A stretch of 64,000 bases of DNA from Chryseobacterium sp. BLS98 (GTDB lineage Bacteria; Bacteroidota; Bacteroidia; Flavobacteriales; Weeksellaceae): contig NZ_LFNF01000001.1 in assembly GCF_001045445.1 (NCBI RefSeq), positions 1-64,000 on the forward strand. Direction: 5' to 3'. Under the pieces are notes generated by a model that made no database searches, had not been told where the DNA came from, and saw only the letters and a list, made by a program, of their open reading frames with translations. Position 1 is the stretch's first letter. Each line of letters begins with the position of its first letter. The translations under genes were made by a program, and so were the position numbers. Shown here in pieces: positions 8,444-16,069 of this stretch.

Positions 8444-10942
8444 TTATTTTTTGTTAAATATTGTCCGTACTTTATTTCGTATTCTAATCAGAAGGGGTTC
8501 TTTATAGTTTTTGTCTTCATCAAAATACCCGTAGCCATATCCGTAACCATATCCGTAGCCATATCCATAGCCTTGTTTTTTATTGTAATCATTATAGATA
8601 AGTCCTAAATGCTCCACCTCATGGTTATGGTATTTCTCTGTTATCATCTTCAGCATATATTTTTCTGTGTATTCATGACGAACGACATAGATATTAGCAT
8701 CAGAATATTTCATCAGTTCATAGGAATCAGCGACCAGACCTACCGGAGGCGAGTCGATGATAATGAAATCATACTTCTCTTTCAGCTCTTCCAGGAACCT
8801 GATGTTTCTGTCGCTCATTAAAAGCTCTGAAGGGTTTGGAGGAATCGGTCCGGAAGTAGCCACATCAAGGCCAGGGATTCTTGTTTTATTAATAATCTGG
8901 TCTATTTCTACTTCTCCGGTCAGGTAATTGGAGATCCCGTATTTATTATCAATTTTAAAATCCCCGAAGATCTTAGGTTTTCTAAGGTCCATCCCAAGCA
9001 GGATTGTTTTTTTATCACTCAAACCTATTACGGATGCCAGGTTAATGGAAATATAGGTTTTCCCTTCACCACCAACGGAGGAAGTTATCAAAACTATTTT
9101 TCCTTTGCCATCTTCCCTGCTGTTCTCCATCAGGAATCTCATATTGGCCCTGATTCCCCTGAATGCTTCTGAAACAGATGATTTAGGCTGTTCCAAAACG
9201 GTTAGCATATTCTCATTGGTATTGTTCCCGATAACTCCAAGAAGCGGAATCTTTGTTGCACTCAAGAGCTCTTTGATGTTTCGGATTTTGTTATCCAATG
9301 CTTCACCAATCAGGATGAACAATAATGGAAACAGCAACAGGCCAAACATAATTGCTGATTTTATTGCTTTTACGTTAGGACCAATCGGAGCCTGACCCAA
9401 ATTCTTGGCAGGGTCGATTACTGTAATATCAGACTGGTTGGTAGCGACTTTAAGCTGTGCTTCATTCTGTCTTCCCAAAAGGCTGTTATAAGTAGCTTCA
9501 ATCATGCTATATCCTCTTTCTGCATCAAGATATTTTCTTTCTTTTTCAGGATAAGAAGTAAGATCAGAATTGGCTTCAGCTACCTGACGGTCTATTTTAT
9601 TGATCTCGTCGTAATATTTTGTATAATAGTTTCTCAAAGCACCGGATGAACCCATTTTAGCCTCATTAATAAGCCTGTCTATCTCTTTCATAGGCTCGGA
9701 GTTCGGCTTATAAATGGTTGCCATTTCTCTTCTCTTTATATATAAGGCTTTAAGCTCTGAAACGGAAGCAGTAAAGAAACCATCTTCAAAACCGGCAGCA
9801 TTGGTGCTGATCATTTTATCAAAATTCTGAGCCTGAAGGGTGTTTTTAATATTATTCAGTGAGCTGATCTTGCTTATGATGTCAGCTTTCTTTGCTTCAA
9901 GTTCTTTTATTTTGTCTAAAGATTTTTCGTCTCTGTCTTTAATATTATACAACTTTTCTGAAGTTTTGAGGTAGTTCAGAACCGCTGCACTTGAATCCAG
10001 TTTTTTACGAATCCCATCTATATTGGTCTGCAGGTAAAGATCTGTATTCTTGTTAACAATGTTTTTATCCGCCAGTCTTTTTTTCTGAAGTTCAGCTACT
10101 GATTTATTCAGGAAGTTTACTGTACTGTTAAGATTGAAACCTTTTTTGGAAATGATCATAATGGTTGCAATCTCTTTATCAAATTCCACTCCTATGGTAG
10201 AAACAATGTCATTAACACTCTGATTGACCGTACTAAGATTTACAATAACATTATTAACCTTTATATTAGGAGTCGTGGTATTCTTGATAAGTCTGAAACG
10301 CAGATTTGGAGAATTATACCATTCGTTGATTCTTATAACCTTATTGGCAGGCCTGTTATATCCGCTAACGGACTGAAATCCTTCTGATTCATAACTGTAC
10401 AAACTGGTAGACTGCCCTTCTTCCGGGAGAACCACTTCATAAGAATCTCCACCTTTTGGAACAAGGGTAATAGGATAATTAATTTGCTGAAGGTGTTTTT
10501 TATCAATCTGAAGAAAAACCGGCGAATCGGTTTTATCAATATAGGTTGATTTGATAAGACCTTTGGTAGAATAATTAACAAAAAGATCCAGTTCTTTTAC
10601 CAGAAACTCGTTATGAGATCTGGATAACAGCATTTTTTTAAGGTAAACTCCGTCCTGGTTTCCGCTCTGGCCCCAGATAAAGTTGATAGACTGGTTGGGC
10701 GTAAAATAACTGGACGTATTATTGGATATACTCAGAGAAAGATCTGATGCATAGATATTCTGTGCATAATATTTACTGTATACCCATGAAATAACATAAC
10801 CGATAAGCAGCATGAATACAAACCAATACCAGTTTCTGAGTATTCTTCTCAGGAAATGTTCAATATCAAATAATGCAAACGATCCATACTTTTCCTTCTG
10901 GGGCTCGTTTTTCCCTATGGTGGTGTCTCTGTCTGGAATCAT
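8444..10942 (-). CDS. Wzc-like polysaccharide co-polymerase and tyrosine autokinase
   Basis: An 832-residue inner-membrane protein controlling chain length and export of a surface polysaccharide. Order of parts: a Wzz segment with a first membrane helix near residues 38-58, a long periplasmic coiled-coil region, a second membrane helix near residue 530 (SAIMFGLLLFPLLFILIGEAL), then a cytoplasmic BY-kinase domain with Walker A (SSVGGEGKTYISINLA), Walker A' (LLGMDLRKPK) and Walker B (DFIIIDSPPVG). The C-terminal tyrosine cluster is eight GY pairs encoded by a near-perfect 12-base repeat. In this family the cluster is phosphorylated and sets oligomer state. It starts two bases after the Wza-like gene. 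Confidence 0.93.
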   Translation of the reverse strand: MIPDRDTTIGKNEPQKEKYGSFALFDIEHFLRRILRNWYWFVFMLLIGYVISWVYSKYYAQNIYASDLSLSISNNTSSYFTPNQSINFIWGQSGNQDGVYLKKMLLSRSHNEFLVKELDLFVNYSTKGLIKSTYIDKTDSPVFLQIDKKHLQQINYPITLVPKGGDSYEVVLPEEGQSTSLYSYESEGFQSVSGYNRPANKVIRINEWYNSPNLRFRLIKNTTTPNIKVNNVIVNLSTVNQSVNDIVSTIGVEFDKEIATIMIISKKGFNLNSTVNFLNKSVAELQKKRLADKNIVNKNTDLYLQTNIDGIRKKLDSSAAVLNYLKTSEKLYNIKDRDEKSLDKIKELEAKKADIISKISSLNNIKNTLQAQNFDKMISTNAAGFEDGFFTASVSELKALYIKRREMATIYKPNSEPMKEIDRLINEAKMGSSGALRNYYTKYYDEINKIDRQVAEANSDLTSYPEKERKYLDAERGYSMIEATYNSLLGRQNEAQLKVATNQSDITVIDPAKNLGQAPIGPNVKAIKSAIMFGLLLFPLLFILIGEALDNKIRNIKELLSATKIPLLGVIGNNTNENMLTVLEQPKSSVSEAFRGIRANMRFLMENSREDGKGKIVLITSSVGGEGKTYISINLASVIGLSDKKTILLGMDLRKPKIFGDFKIDNKYGISNYLTGEVEIDQIINKTRIPGLDVATSGPIPPNPSELLMSDRNIRFLEELKEKYDFIIIDSPPVGLVADSYELMKYSDANIYVVRHEYTEKYMLKMITEKYHNHEVEHLGLIYNDYNKKQGYGYGYGYGYGYGYGYFDEDKNYKEPLLIRIRNKVRTIFNKK
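8528..8573 (-). repeat. In-frame repeat encoding (Gly-Tyr)8
   Basis: Near-identical 12-base units (CCATATCCGTAA or CCATATCCGTAG on the given strand) encode the tyrosine tail of the Wzc-like kinase. The unit length is a multiple of three, so slippage would change tail length without a frameshift. Confidence 0.85.
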
Positions 10943-10944
10943 GG

Positions 10945-11805
10945 TTAAAGGTTTTTAAGAAGCAGATAAATTGATAATGCTGTAGTAATTACCGATACCC
11001 CAGTGGTTAAAGTCTGTACAGGATCTTTTCCGAATCCGTTTAAGCTTTTTCCTCTGGTATTCAAATAGATTTCGTCACCGTTCTGTACATAATAGTACGG
11101 GGAATTCATAATATCTTCGCGGGTAAGGTCTAGTTTTGCCACTTTTATCCCTTCCGGCAATTTTCTGTGGATAACAATATTGGTACGGTCAACGGTTCTG
11201 TTTAAACCACCGTTAATAGCTAATGCTTCTGTAATAGTCAATGTATTTTTGTGCGCTACTTTTTCTCCGGAAAGACCTGTTGTTTCTACATCTCCAAGAA
11301 TGTAGTAGGTAATTCCGTCTGTATTCAGTCTTACTTCTGCTTTTCCTTCCTGGAAGTTTTCATTCACTTTTTCCTGAAGTTCCTGGGTAACATCTTCCAG
11401 TGTTCTTCCTTCAGCTTTAACATATCCTATCCCGAATACGTTGATATCTCCTTTGGAATCTACTTTCAGGCCGTTGAAATAGAAATTCATATTACCTCCT
11501 ATTCCAGCGCCTGCATTACGGCCTCCTGTCAAAGCAGGATTAGCAGCACCACCGCCCTCTAATCCTCCGGAGGTATTTAAAGATGAATAAAACTGGGCCG
11601 CATCTCCCTTAGGCGTAGTTACAATATTAAGATTAAGAATATCATTCTTCGTAATTCTGTAGGTGGGAATATTGTAGGGAATAAGTCCTTCTTCATTGAT
11701 TACCAAGCTCTCGCTGGGCTGTAAATACCTCACATCTTTTTTGGTGATGCAGGAAGTCATAAAAAAGGGCAGTAATAAAAATAAATATTTCAAATTCTTC
11801 ATCAT
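10945..11805 (-). CDS. Wza-like polysaccharide export outer-membrane lipoprotein
   Basis: A 286-residue protein (285 if the second ATG is used) with a lipoprotein signal whose lipobox cysteine is in FFMTSCITKKDV. A poly_export domain follows (YRITKNDILNLNIV, then a Gly/Ala-rich insert), next an SLBB-type domain (ITYYILGDVETTG, LTITEALAINGGLN), and a C-terminal hydrophobic helix (LTTGVSVITTALSIYLLLK). It would form the outer-membrane channel partner of the Wzc-like kinase encoded two bases downstream. A -7 box 18 bases ahead suggests that these two genes can be transcribed separately from the upstream glycosyltransferases. The Gly/Asn-rich insert near residues 75-115 is longer than in E. coli Wza. 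Confidence 0.9.
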   Translation of the reverse strand: MMKNLKYLFLLLPFFMTSCITKKDVRYLQPSESLVINEEGLIPYNIPTYRITKNDILNLNIVTTPKGDAAQFYSSLNTSGGLEGGGAANPALTGGRNAGAGIGGNMNFYFNGLKVDSKGDINVFGIGYVKAEGRTLEDVTQELQEKVNENFQEGKAEVRLNTDGITYYILGDVETTGLSGEKVAHKNTLTITEALAINGGLNRTVDRTNIVIHRKLPEGIKVAKLDLTREDIMNSPYYYVQNGDEIYLNTRGKSLNGFGKDPVQTLTTGVSVITTALSIYLLLKNL

Positions 11806-11822
11806 ATTTGGGATGTTATTTG

Positions 11823-11830
11823 CAAAAGTA
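11823..11830 (-). promoter_or_regulatory. -7 box TACTTTTG before the Wza-Wzc pair
   Basis: The reverse strand reads TACTTTTGC, fitting TAnnTTTG, between the phosphoglycosyltransferase stop and the Wza-like ATG. No clear -33 box. Confidence 0.45.
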
Positions 11831-11834
11831 AAAA

Positions 11835-12962
11835 TTAAATTCTTATTTTCTTATTATTTCTTAAATGATAAATGAGATCCGGTAAATAAGCTCCAAAAAA
11901 ACCTAATGAAATAATTATCATTAAAAGGAGATTGATATTGATATGCCTTAGATAATAAGCCACAATGACAATCATCAGGTAATATACAATGATATAAAAT
12001 GTAGACCGTCTGTGGGTAAGGTTCAGCTTCAGCAATTTGTGATGGATATGGTTTTTATCCGCATCAAAAGGTGATTTTTTATTGCACAGCCTGATAATGA
12101 TTACATTCAGCGTATCCACAATAGGCAAAATAAGAATGGCAACCGCTATCACCGGTGCAGACTGAAGGTGATACCTTGGAACGTTGGGAAGTTCTCTATC
12201 TATGAAAATATCAATAAAACAAATGGAAGTAAATGCCAGAAGAAACCCCAGAAGCATAGATCCCGTATCTCCCATGAATATTTTGTTCGTCCTGTAATTG
12301 GATAAATTATAGTACAAAAAGGCGAGTACAGTTCCTATGATAATAACGGAAAGAACCACGAGCGGGTAATTATATTCTCCCAGGCGGTAATAGCTTATTC
12401 CGAAAAGACCGCTGCAGATTACTGAATATCCCCCGGCCAGCCCGTCTATTCCATCAATCAGGTTGAATGCATTGATCAGAATAATAAAAGTAATGATGCT
12501 GAACAAAACACTCACGAAATAGCCCATTTCATAAATTCCGAAGATCCCAAATAAGCTTCTGATCCTGATATCGGAACCTATTACCACCAGTGAAGACACC
12601 ATAATCTGTGCCACCAGTTTTTTATAAGCTCTCATCACAACAATATCATCCATCACTCCAATGTAAAGAAGAATGATTAATGAGGCAAATAAAAATTTGT
12701 ACAAATCAAAAAGCTCATAGGCAAAAATCGATGCACAGATTCCTATTGAATAAAAAATGGCAATCCCTCCAAGATTGGGGATTTTCCTGAGGTGGGAGCT
12801 CCTTATACCAGGTTCATCCATAAGGTTTTTTCTTCTGGATATTTTAATGATGGTAGGAATGGAGAAAAAGGTAATTAAAAAAGAGAATAGAAACCCTAAT
12901 CCTATTTTCACATAAAAAATAGAAATTCCTGATTCGCTTAAGAACAATTCAAAATTCTTCAT
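11835..12962 (-). CDS. WecA/MraY-like polyprenyl-phosphate sugar-phosphate transferase
   Basis: A 375-residue polytopic membrane enzyme that starts polysaccharide assembly by transferring a sugar-1-phosphate from a UDP-sugar to undecaprenyl phosphate. Visible family motifs are the DDIVVMRAYKKL loop (DDxx metal-binding pair), NAFNLIDGIDGLAGG, KIFMGDTGSMLLGF and the HIHH of DKNHIHHKLLKL, with about ten or eleven membrane helices around them. It lies leftward between a GT2 and the Wza-like gene. It is more WecA/WbpL-like than MraY because it sits in an exopolysaccharide block and lacks peptidoglycan neighbours. The sugar is not predictable. Confidence 0.9.
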   Translation of the reverse strand: MKNFELFLSESGISIFYVKIGLGFLFSFLITFFSIPTIIKISRRKNLMDEPGIRSSHLRKIPNLGGIAIFYSIGICASIFAYELFDLYKFLFASLIILLYIGVMDDIVVMRAYKKLVAQIMVSSLVVIGSDIRIRSLFGIFGIYEMGYFVSVLFSIITFIILINAFNLIDGIDGLAGGYSVICSGLFGISYYRLGEYNYPLVVLSVIIIGTVLAFLYYNLSNYRTNKIFMGDTGSMLLGFLLAFTSICFIDIFIDRELPNVPRYHLQSAPVIAVAILILPIVDTLNVIIIRLCNKKSPFDADKNHIHHKLLKLNLTHRRSTFYIIVYYLMIVIVAYYLRHININLLLMIIISLGFFGAYLPDLIYHLRNNKKIRI

Positions 12963-13076
12963 TTTTTTTTATTAAGCACATCATCAACATTCCTAAAAAA
13001 ACATCAAAATACCTTACAAAAAGCTAACTATCAATGTTTTATATAATGACTGAAATAATTGTACTTATCATTTGTG

Positions 13077-14063
13077 TTATAATAATCTTCTTATCAGCTT
13101 CTTTTGTCCTGCAAAAAACAACAGATAAAAAATCTTTTTTTTCATCGGCAAAGATAAAAGATAATTCTTACCAAAACGATTATAGTTTAATATATCTCGA
13201 ATTTTTATTTTTCTTTCATCCATAAAAACGGCCAGTTCAGCATCCATTTTATAAAATATTCCGCTGTCTTTTACAAAAGCCAGGTAAGCCAGAAAAGAAT
13301 ATACTCCTTCAAAGATCTGAAAGTTTTTAAGTTCTTTTCTTTTGTGGGAATACCCTGATTTTTCAAATGCGGCTTCCACGTCTTTTACTGCTTTCAGGAT
13401 ATCAAGGCCTTTTTCCGTATGGGTTTTTGTAATAGAATCTGTGCGTTCCAGGTATTGATAATGAAAATTCTGGGTCTGAGCCAAAACGCTGCACTCAAGA
13501 AGTAACTGCGGTATCAGCTGAATATCCTCAAAATGAACTCCTTTTTTAAACCTTTTACGGTCGAAAAGCTCTTTTTTGAACAGCTTGTTACAGGCAAAGT
13601 AGCTGAGATCCGAAAAAACAGAGAAATGATCTTCCAGTTCTATTTTTTCAGACATATTGGGAATCTGGGTCAGCTTTTGGGTTACTTTTCCGTCCTGATC
13701 TACTTTCTGAATGTTGCAGATGACCATTTTAGCCTGATGTTTTTCTGCCAGATGCAGCATTTCTTCAAACATCGTCTCCGTAACATAGTCATCACTGTCT
13801 ACAAAACCGATATAGGCTCCTGAAGCTCTTTCTATTCCAAAATTTCGAGCATCACTTAAGCCGCCGTTCTCTTTGGAAAAAGATTTTATTTTATCAGAAA
13901 AATTCTTCGCATATTCTTCAATAATAAGTCCCGAGCGGTCTTTGCTGCCGTCATCAACAACTATAATCTCAATATCCTGAAGAGTCTGGTTTACCAGGGA
14001 ATCCAGACATTTCGCCAGATAATTTTCTACATTGTATACGGGAACTATAACAGAGACCATCAT
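13077..14063 (-). CDS. Family 2 glycosyltransferase
   Basis: A 328-residue GT-A enzyme with the GT2 opening VSVIVPVYNVENYLAKCLDSL, the IIVVDDGSKDRS nucleotide loop, the ENGGLSDARNFGIERA segment and the DxD-type metal site VDSDDYV near residue 95. The C-terminal third is a basic, probably membrane-associated helix region. It should add one sugar to a lipid-linked repeat unit. It overlaps the SGNH gene by four bases (ATGATG against the TGA stop), so translation is probably coupled. Donor and acceptor sugars are unknown. Confidence 0.9.
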   Translation of the reverse strand: MMVSVIVPVYNVENYLAKCLDSLVNQTLQDIEIIVVDDGSKDRSGLIIEEYAKNFSDKIKSFSKENGGLSDARNFGIERASGAYIGFVDSDDYVTETMFEEMLHLAEKHQAKMVICNIQKVDQDGKVTQKLTQIPNMSEKIELEDHFSVFSDLSYFACNKLFKKELFDRKRFKKGVHFEDIQLIPQLLLECSVLAQTQNFHYQYLERTDSITKTHTEKGLDILKAVKDVEAAFEKSGYSHKRKELKNFQIFEGVYSFLAYLAFVKDSGIFYKMDAELAVFMDERKIKIRDILNYNRFGKNYLLSLPMKKKIFYLLFFAGQKKLIRRLL

Positions 14064-14836
14064 TTTTTTCCTTCTAAATTAGCAATTCCGTTTGCCAGAA
14101 ATTCGCTGAATTTCTGATACCCCTGCTTGTTTAAATGTAGAGGATCTGCATACAAGTTCCGGTCTTTATCATAATCAGAGCTTACTTCATCGAAATTGAG
14201 CATAATCACCTTTTTATTCAGGCCGTCGTTTTTTAATTCTTCGGACAGAGCATTTCTGTATTCCGGTATTTTAAATTGATTACCTTCATTTAAAACCAGC
14301 TCAGCACCTCTGTTACTGAGGCTGCTGATTATATTTTTATTGTTAAAATCTTCTTCCACACCAAATTCCGGAAGGGAAACTATAACCGGCCTGATGTTAT
14401 AATGCAGAAGCGTTTTAATGATCATCACCATATGATGGGTATAAAATTCAGGTCCCACATGGGTTGCGGCATCGTTCACCCCGGCAATTACGATGCAGTA
14501 ATCCGGTTTTTTTTCTATAATTTTTTTGGATGAAAATTCTTCCGTGTCATCTTTAAAGAGGTTTTCGTAGATCTTTTTGGTTTTAGCCCCTGGATTTCCT
14601 GATGAATAGATCTCGGATTGTATTCCTCTATCCAAAAGCTTTTTCTGTAAAAGTGAATCCAGATTTTGCCTTACAACCCAGCTGTCACCAATAATGCCGA
14701 TCTGCAACCCATTTTCCGGATTAGTACGGGAAGAAAAATAATCTTTCTCGCCGGCATAGGAATATTTATTCCAGAAATACACGAAGCAGAATACTCCGGC
14801 TAACAGAACAATACTTATTAATAATTTTTTTTTCAT
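14060..14836 (-). CDS. SGNH/GDSL-family hydrolase, membrane-anchored
   Basis: A 258-residue protein with an N-terminal anchor or signal helix (LLISIVLLAGVFCFVYFW) and the four SGNH blocks: GDSWVVRQ (Ser), SSGNPGAKT (Gly), VIAGVNDAA (Asn) and DPLHLNKQGYQKF (Asp and His). It should act in the periplasm as an esterase, in this context probably an O-acetyl esterase or transferase acting on the polysaccharide. It lies 11 bases after the arginase-fold gene and overlaps the GT2 gene. It resembles the SGNH proteins that decorate alginate-type or capsule polysaccharides, but the substrate is not shown. Confidence 0.85.
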   Translation of the reverse strand: MKKKLLISIVLLAGVFCFVYFWNKYSYAGEKDYFSSRTNPENGLQIGIIGDSWVVRQNLDSLLQKKLLDRGIQSEIYSSGNPGAKTKKIYENLFKDDTEEFSSKKIIEKKPDYCIVIAGVNDAATHVGPEFYTHHMVMIIKTLLHYNIRPVIVSLPEFGVEEDFNNKNIISSLSNRGAELVLNEGNQFKIPEYRNALSEELKNDGLNKKVIMLNFDEVSSDYDKDRNLYADPLHLNKQGYQKFSEFLANGIANLEGKK

Positions 14837-14847
14837 CTTATGTGTAC

Positions 14848-15915
14848 TTAAAAAGTCAGCCTGGGATTAAGCGTTCCTTTTTTTGCTTCTTCAAAATCTT
14901 TTTTAGAACATGGGATGCAGTTTTCTATATTTTCATCTTCTCCAAAATACCAGAGATTGCTGAAAGTATCCCTTTTGAAAGCATACTGTTCATCGTCAAT
15001 CAAAACGTAGAACAGTTCGTAATGTCTTTCTTTCGGGTGAGACCGCTGGATATTGATCCCTTCAATCAGGTACCAGAGCATTTGTGCGAGCAGCTGGTGG
15101 TTGAGCTGGTTTTCGGAGTAAATATTATAATTAAAAATTCCTACAGATTTTAAATTTTCACTCAGTCCTATTTCTTTCATGTAGGCACATATCTCCCTCC
15201 TGTTCAGTCCGTTGACCTGGGGATTCATGGAAAACGGCTCACTGAAGCTTTCAATGGCATCACAGTTTAAGGTGACCAGATCTGCTTTTCTGAAAAACGG
15301 CTCTGTTTTTTCCGTGGAATTCATCATCTCCGCCAGACGGACAATATCAAACTGTACTTCTTTGATCAGTCTTATTGAATCTGTTTCGTTCAAATGTTTC
15401 TGATAGCCCAGATGGTGGTAATTTTTAATGGAAAAATTTTTGGAACCTAGTATTTTCCCCAAAAAGGTATGTTCGTTAATTGTTTCGCCCTGCTGCAGGG
15501 AAATAATATTACTGATCTGGGTATAGTTGATATTTTGCTTGTGAAAATTCAATGTTGAGAATAATGAAAAGGCAAAATCATTGGACCCTCCGATAATCAC
15601 CGGAAGAGCTCTTTTGTAATGGCATGCCGACAAAACCTCCTGCAGGATGTAATGGGAGTCCTGAACGGATTTTCCGGAAACCAGATCTCCAAGATCTACG
15701 ACAGGAACTTCAAAATCGAGCTGTGAAAGTTTATAAAATTCTTTTCTCACTGCTGTAAAGTCCTGCACTTCTGCATCACCGCCCGTACCTCTGTAATCTG
15801 AGACAAAAAGAAGGACAATGCTGTCTTCCTTTATATCTTTTGTGATCCTGCTGCCGATCTGCCAGTTTTCTGCTTTGAAATTCCTTGGTGAAATGATAAA
15901 ATCTTCAAAATCCAT
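14848..15915 (-). CDS. Arginase-fold protein lacking most metal ligands
   Basis: A 355-residue protein from the ATG at 15915. A promoter box at 15965-15958 and the need for a TTG at 15960 argue against the longer form. The chain follows the ureohydrolase (arginase, agmatinase, formimidoylglutamase) fold. The usual GGDHS block is IGGSNDFAFS, the DAHxD block is replaced (ISLQQGETINEHTF) and the SxDxD block is TLNCDAIESF. Since the family needs four Asp and two His to hold two Mn2+ ions, this copy is probably not a working hydrolase. Automatic tools often call such proteins formimidoylglutamase. It heads the exopolysaccharide block and may be structural or regulatory. Confidence 0.75.
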   Translation of the reverse strand: MDFEDFIISPRNFKAENWQIGSRITKDIKEDSIVLLFVSDYRGTGGDAEVQDFTAVRKEFYKLSQLDFEVPVVDLGDLVSGKSVQDSHYILQEVLSACHYKRALPVIIGGSNDFAFSLFSTLNFHKQNINYTQISNIISLQQGETINEHTFLGKILGSKNFSIKNYHHLGYQKHLNETDSIRLIKEVQFDIVRLAEMMNSTEKTEPFFRKADLVTLNCDAIESFSEPFSMNPQVNGLNRREICAYMKEIGLSENLKSVGIFNYNIYSENQLNHQLLAQMLWYLIEGINIQRSHPKERHYELFYVLIDDEQYAFKRDTFSNLWYFGEDENIENCIPCSKKDFEEAKKGTLNPRLTF

Positions 15916-15957
15916 ATGTAATCCGAGAACTTGAGAATATGTTAATTTATTATTGAA

Positions 15958-15965
15958 CAAACATA
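15958..15965 (-). promoter_or_regulatory. -7 box TATGTTTG before the arginase-fold gene
   Basis: The reverse strand reads TATGTTTG, fitting TAnnTTTG, about 43 bases ahead of the chosen ATG at 15915. It may drive the whole exopolysaccharide block. Confidence 0.45.
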
Positions 15966-15999
15966 CAAAAAAACCACAGCAAGTTGATATACTGCGGTA
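15966..15999 (-). terminator. Weak second hairpin after topA
   Basis: Imperfect stem (ACCACAGCA against TACTGCGGT, two mismatches) followed on the reverse strand by a seven-T run. It lies just behind the stronger topA terminator and directly before the next promoter, so it may be a back-up terminator. Confidence 0.4.
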
Positions 16000-16010
16000 T
16001 TTTTATTAAT

Positions 16011-16044
16011 AAAAAAAGCCGCCAACACTTATGTTAACGGCTTT
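16011..16044 (-). terminator. Terminator after topA
   Basis: Stem AAAGCCG/CGGCTTT with an inner AACA/TGTT extension, followed on the reverse strand by seven T. It lies 26 bases past the topA stop. Confidence 0.75.
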
Positions 16045-16069
16045 GTATAGATATATAGATATTTTACTA

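Noticed and set aside
13034..13225. Rightward small membrane-protein frame near 13.1 kb
   Set aside because: It overlaps the end of the GT2 gene on the opposite strand, has no promoter, and its hydrophobic look comes from the AT-rich 3' end of that gene.
15916..15960. Longer start (TTG at 15960) of the arginase-fold protein
   Set aside because: It would overlap the -7 box and use a rare start although an ATG follows at 15915.
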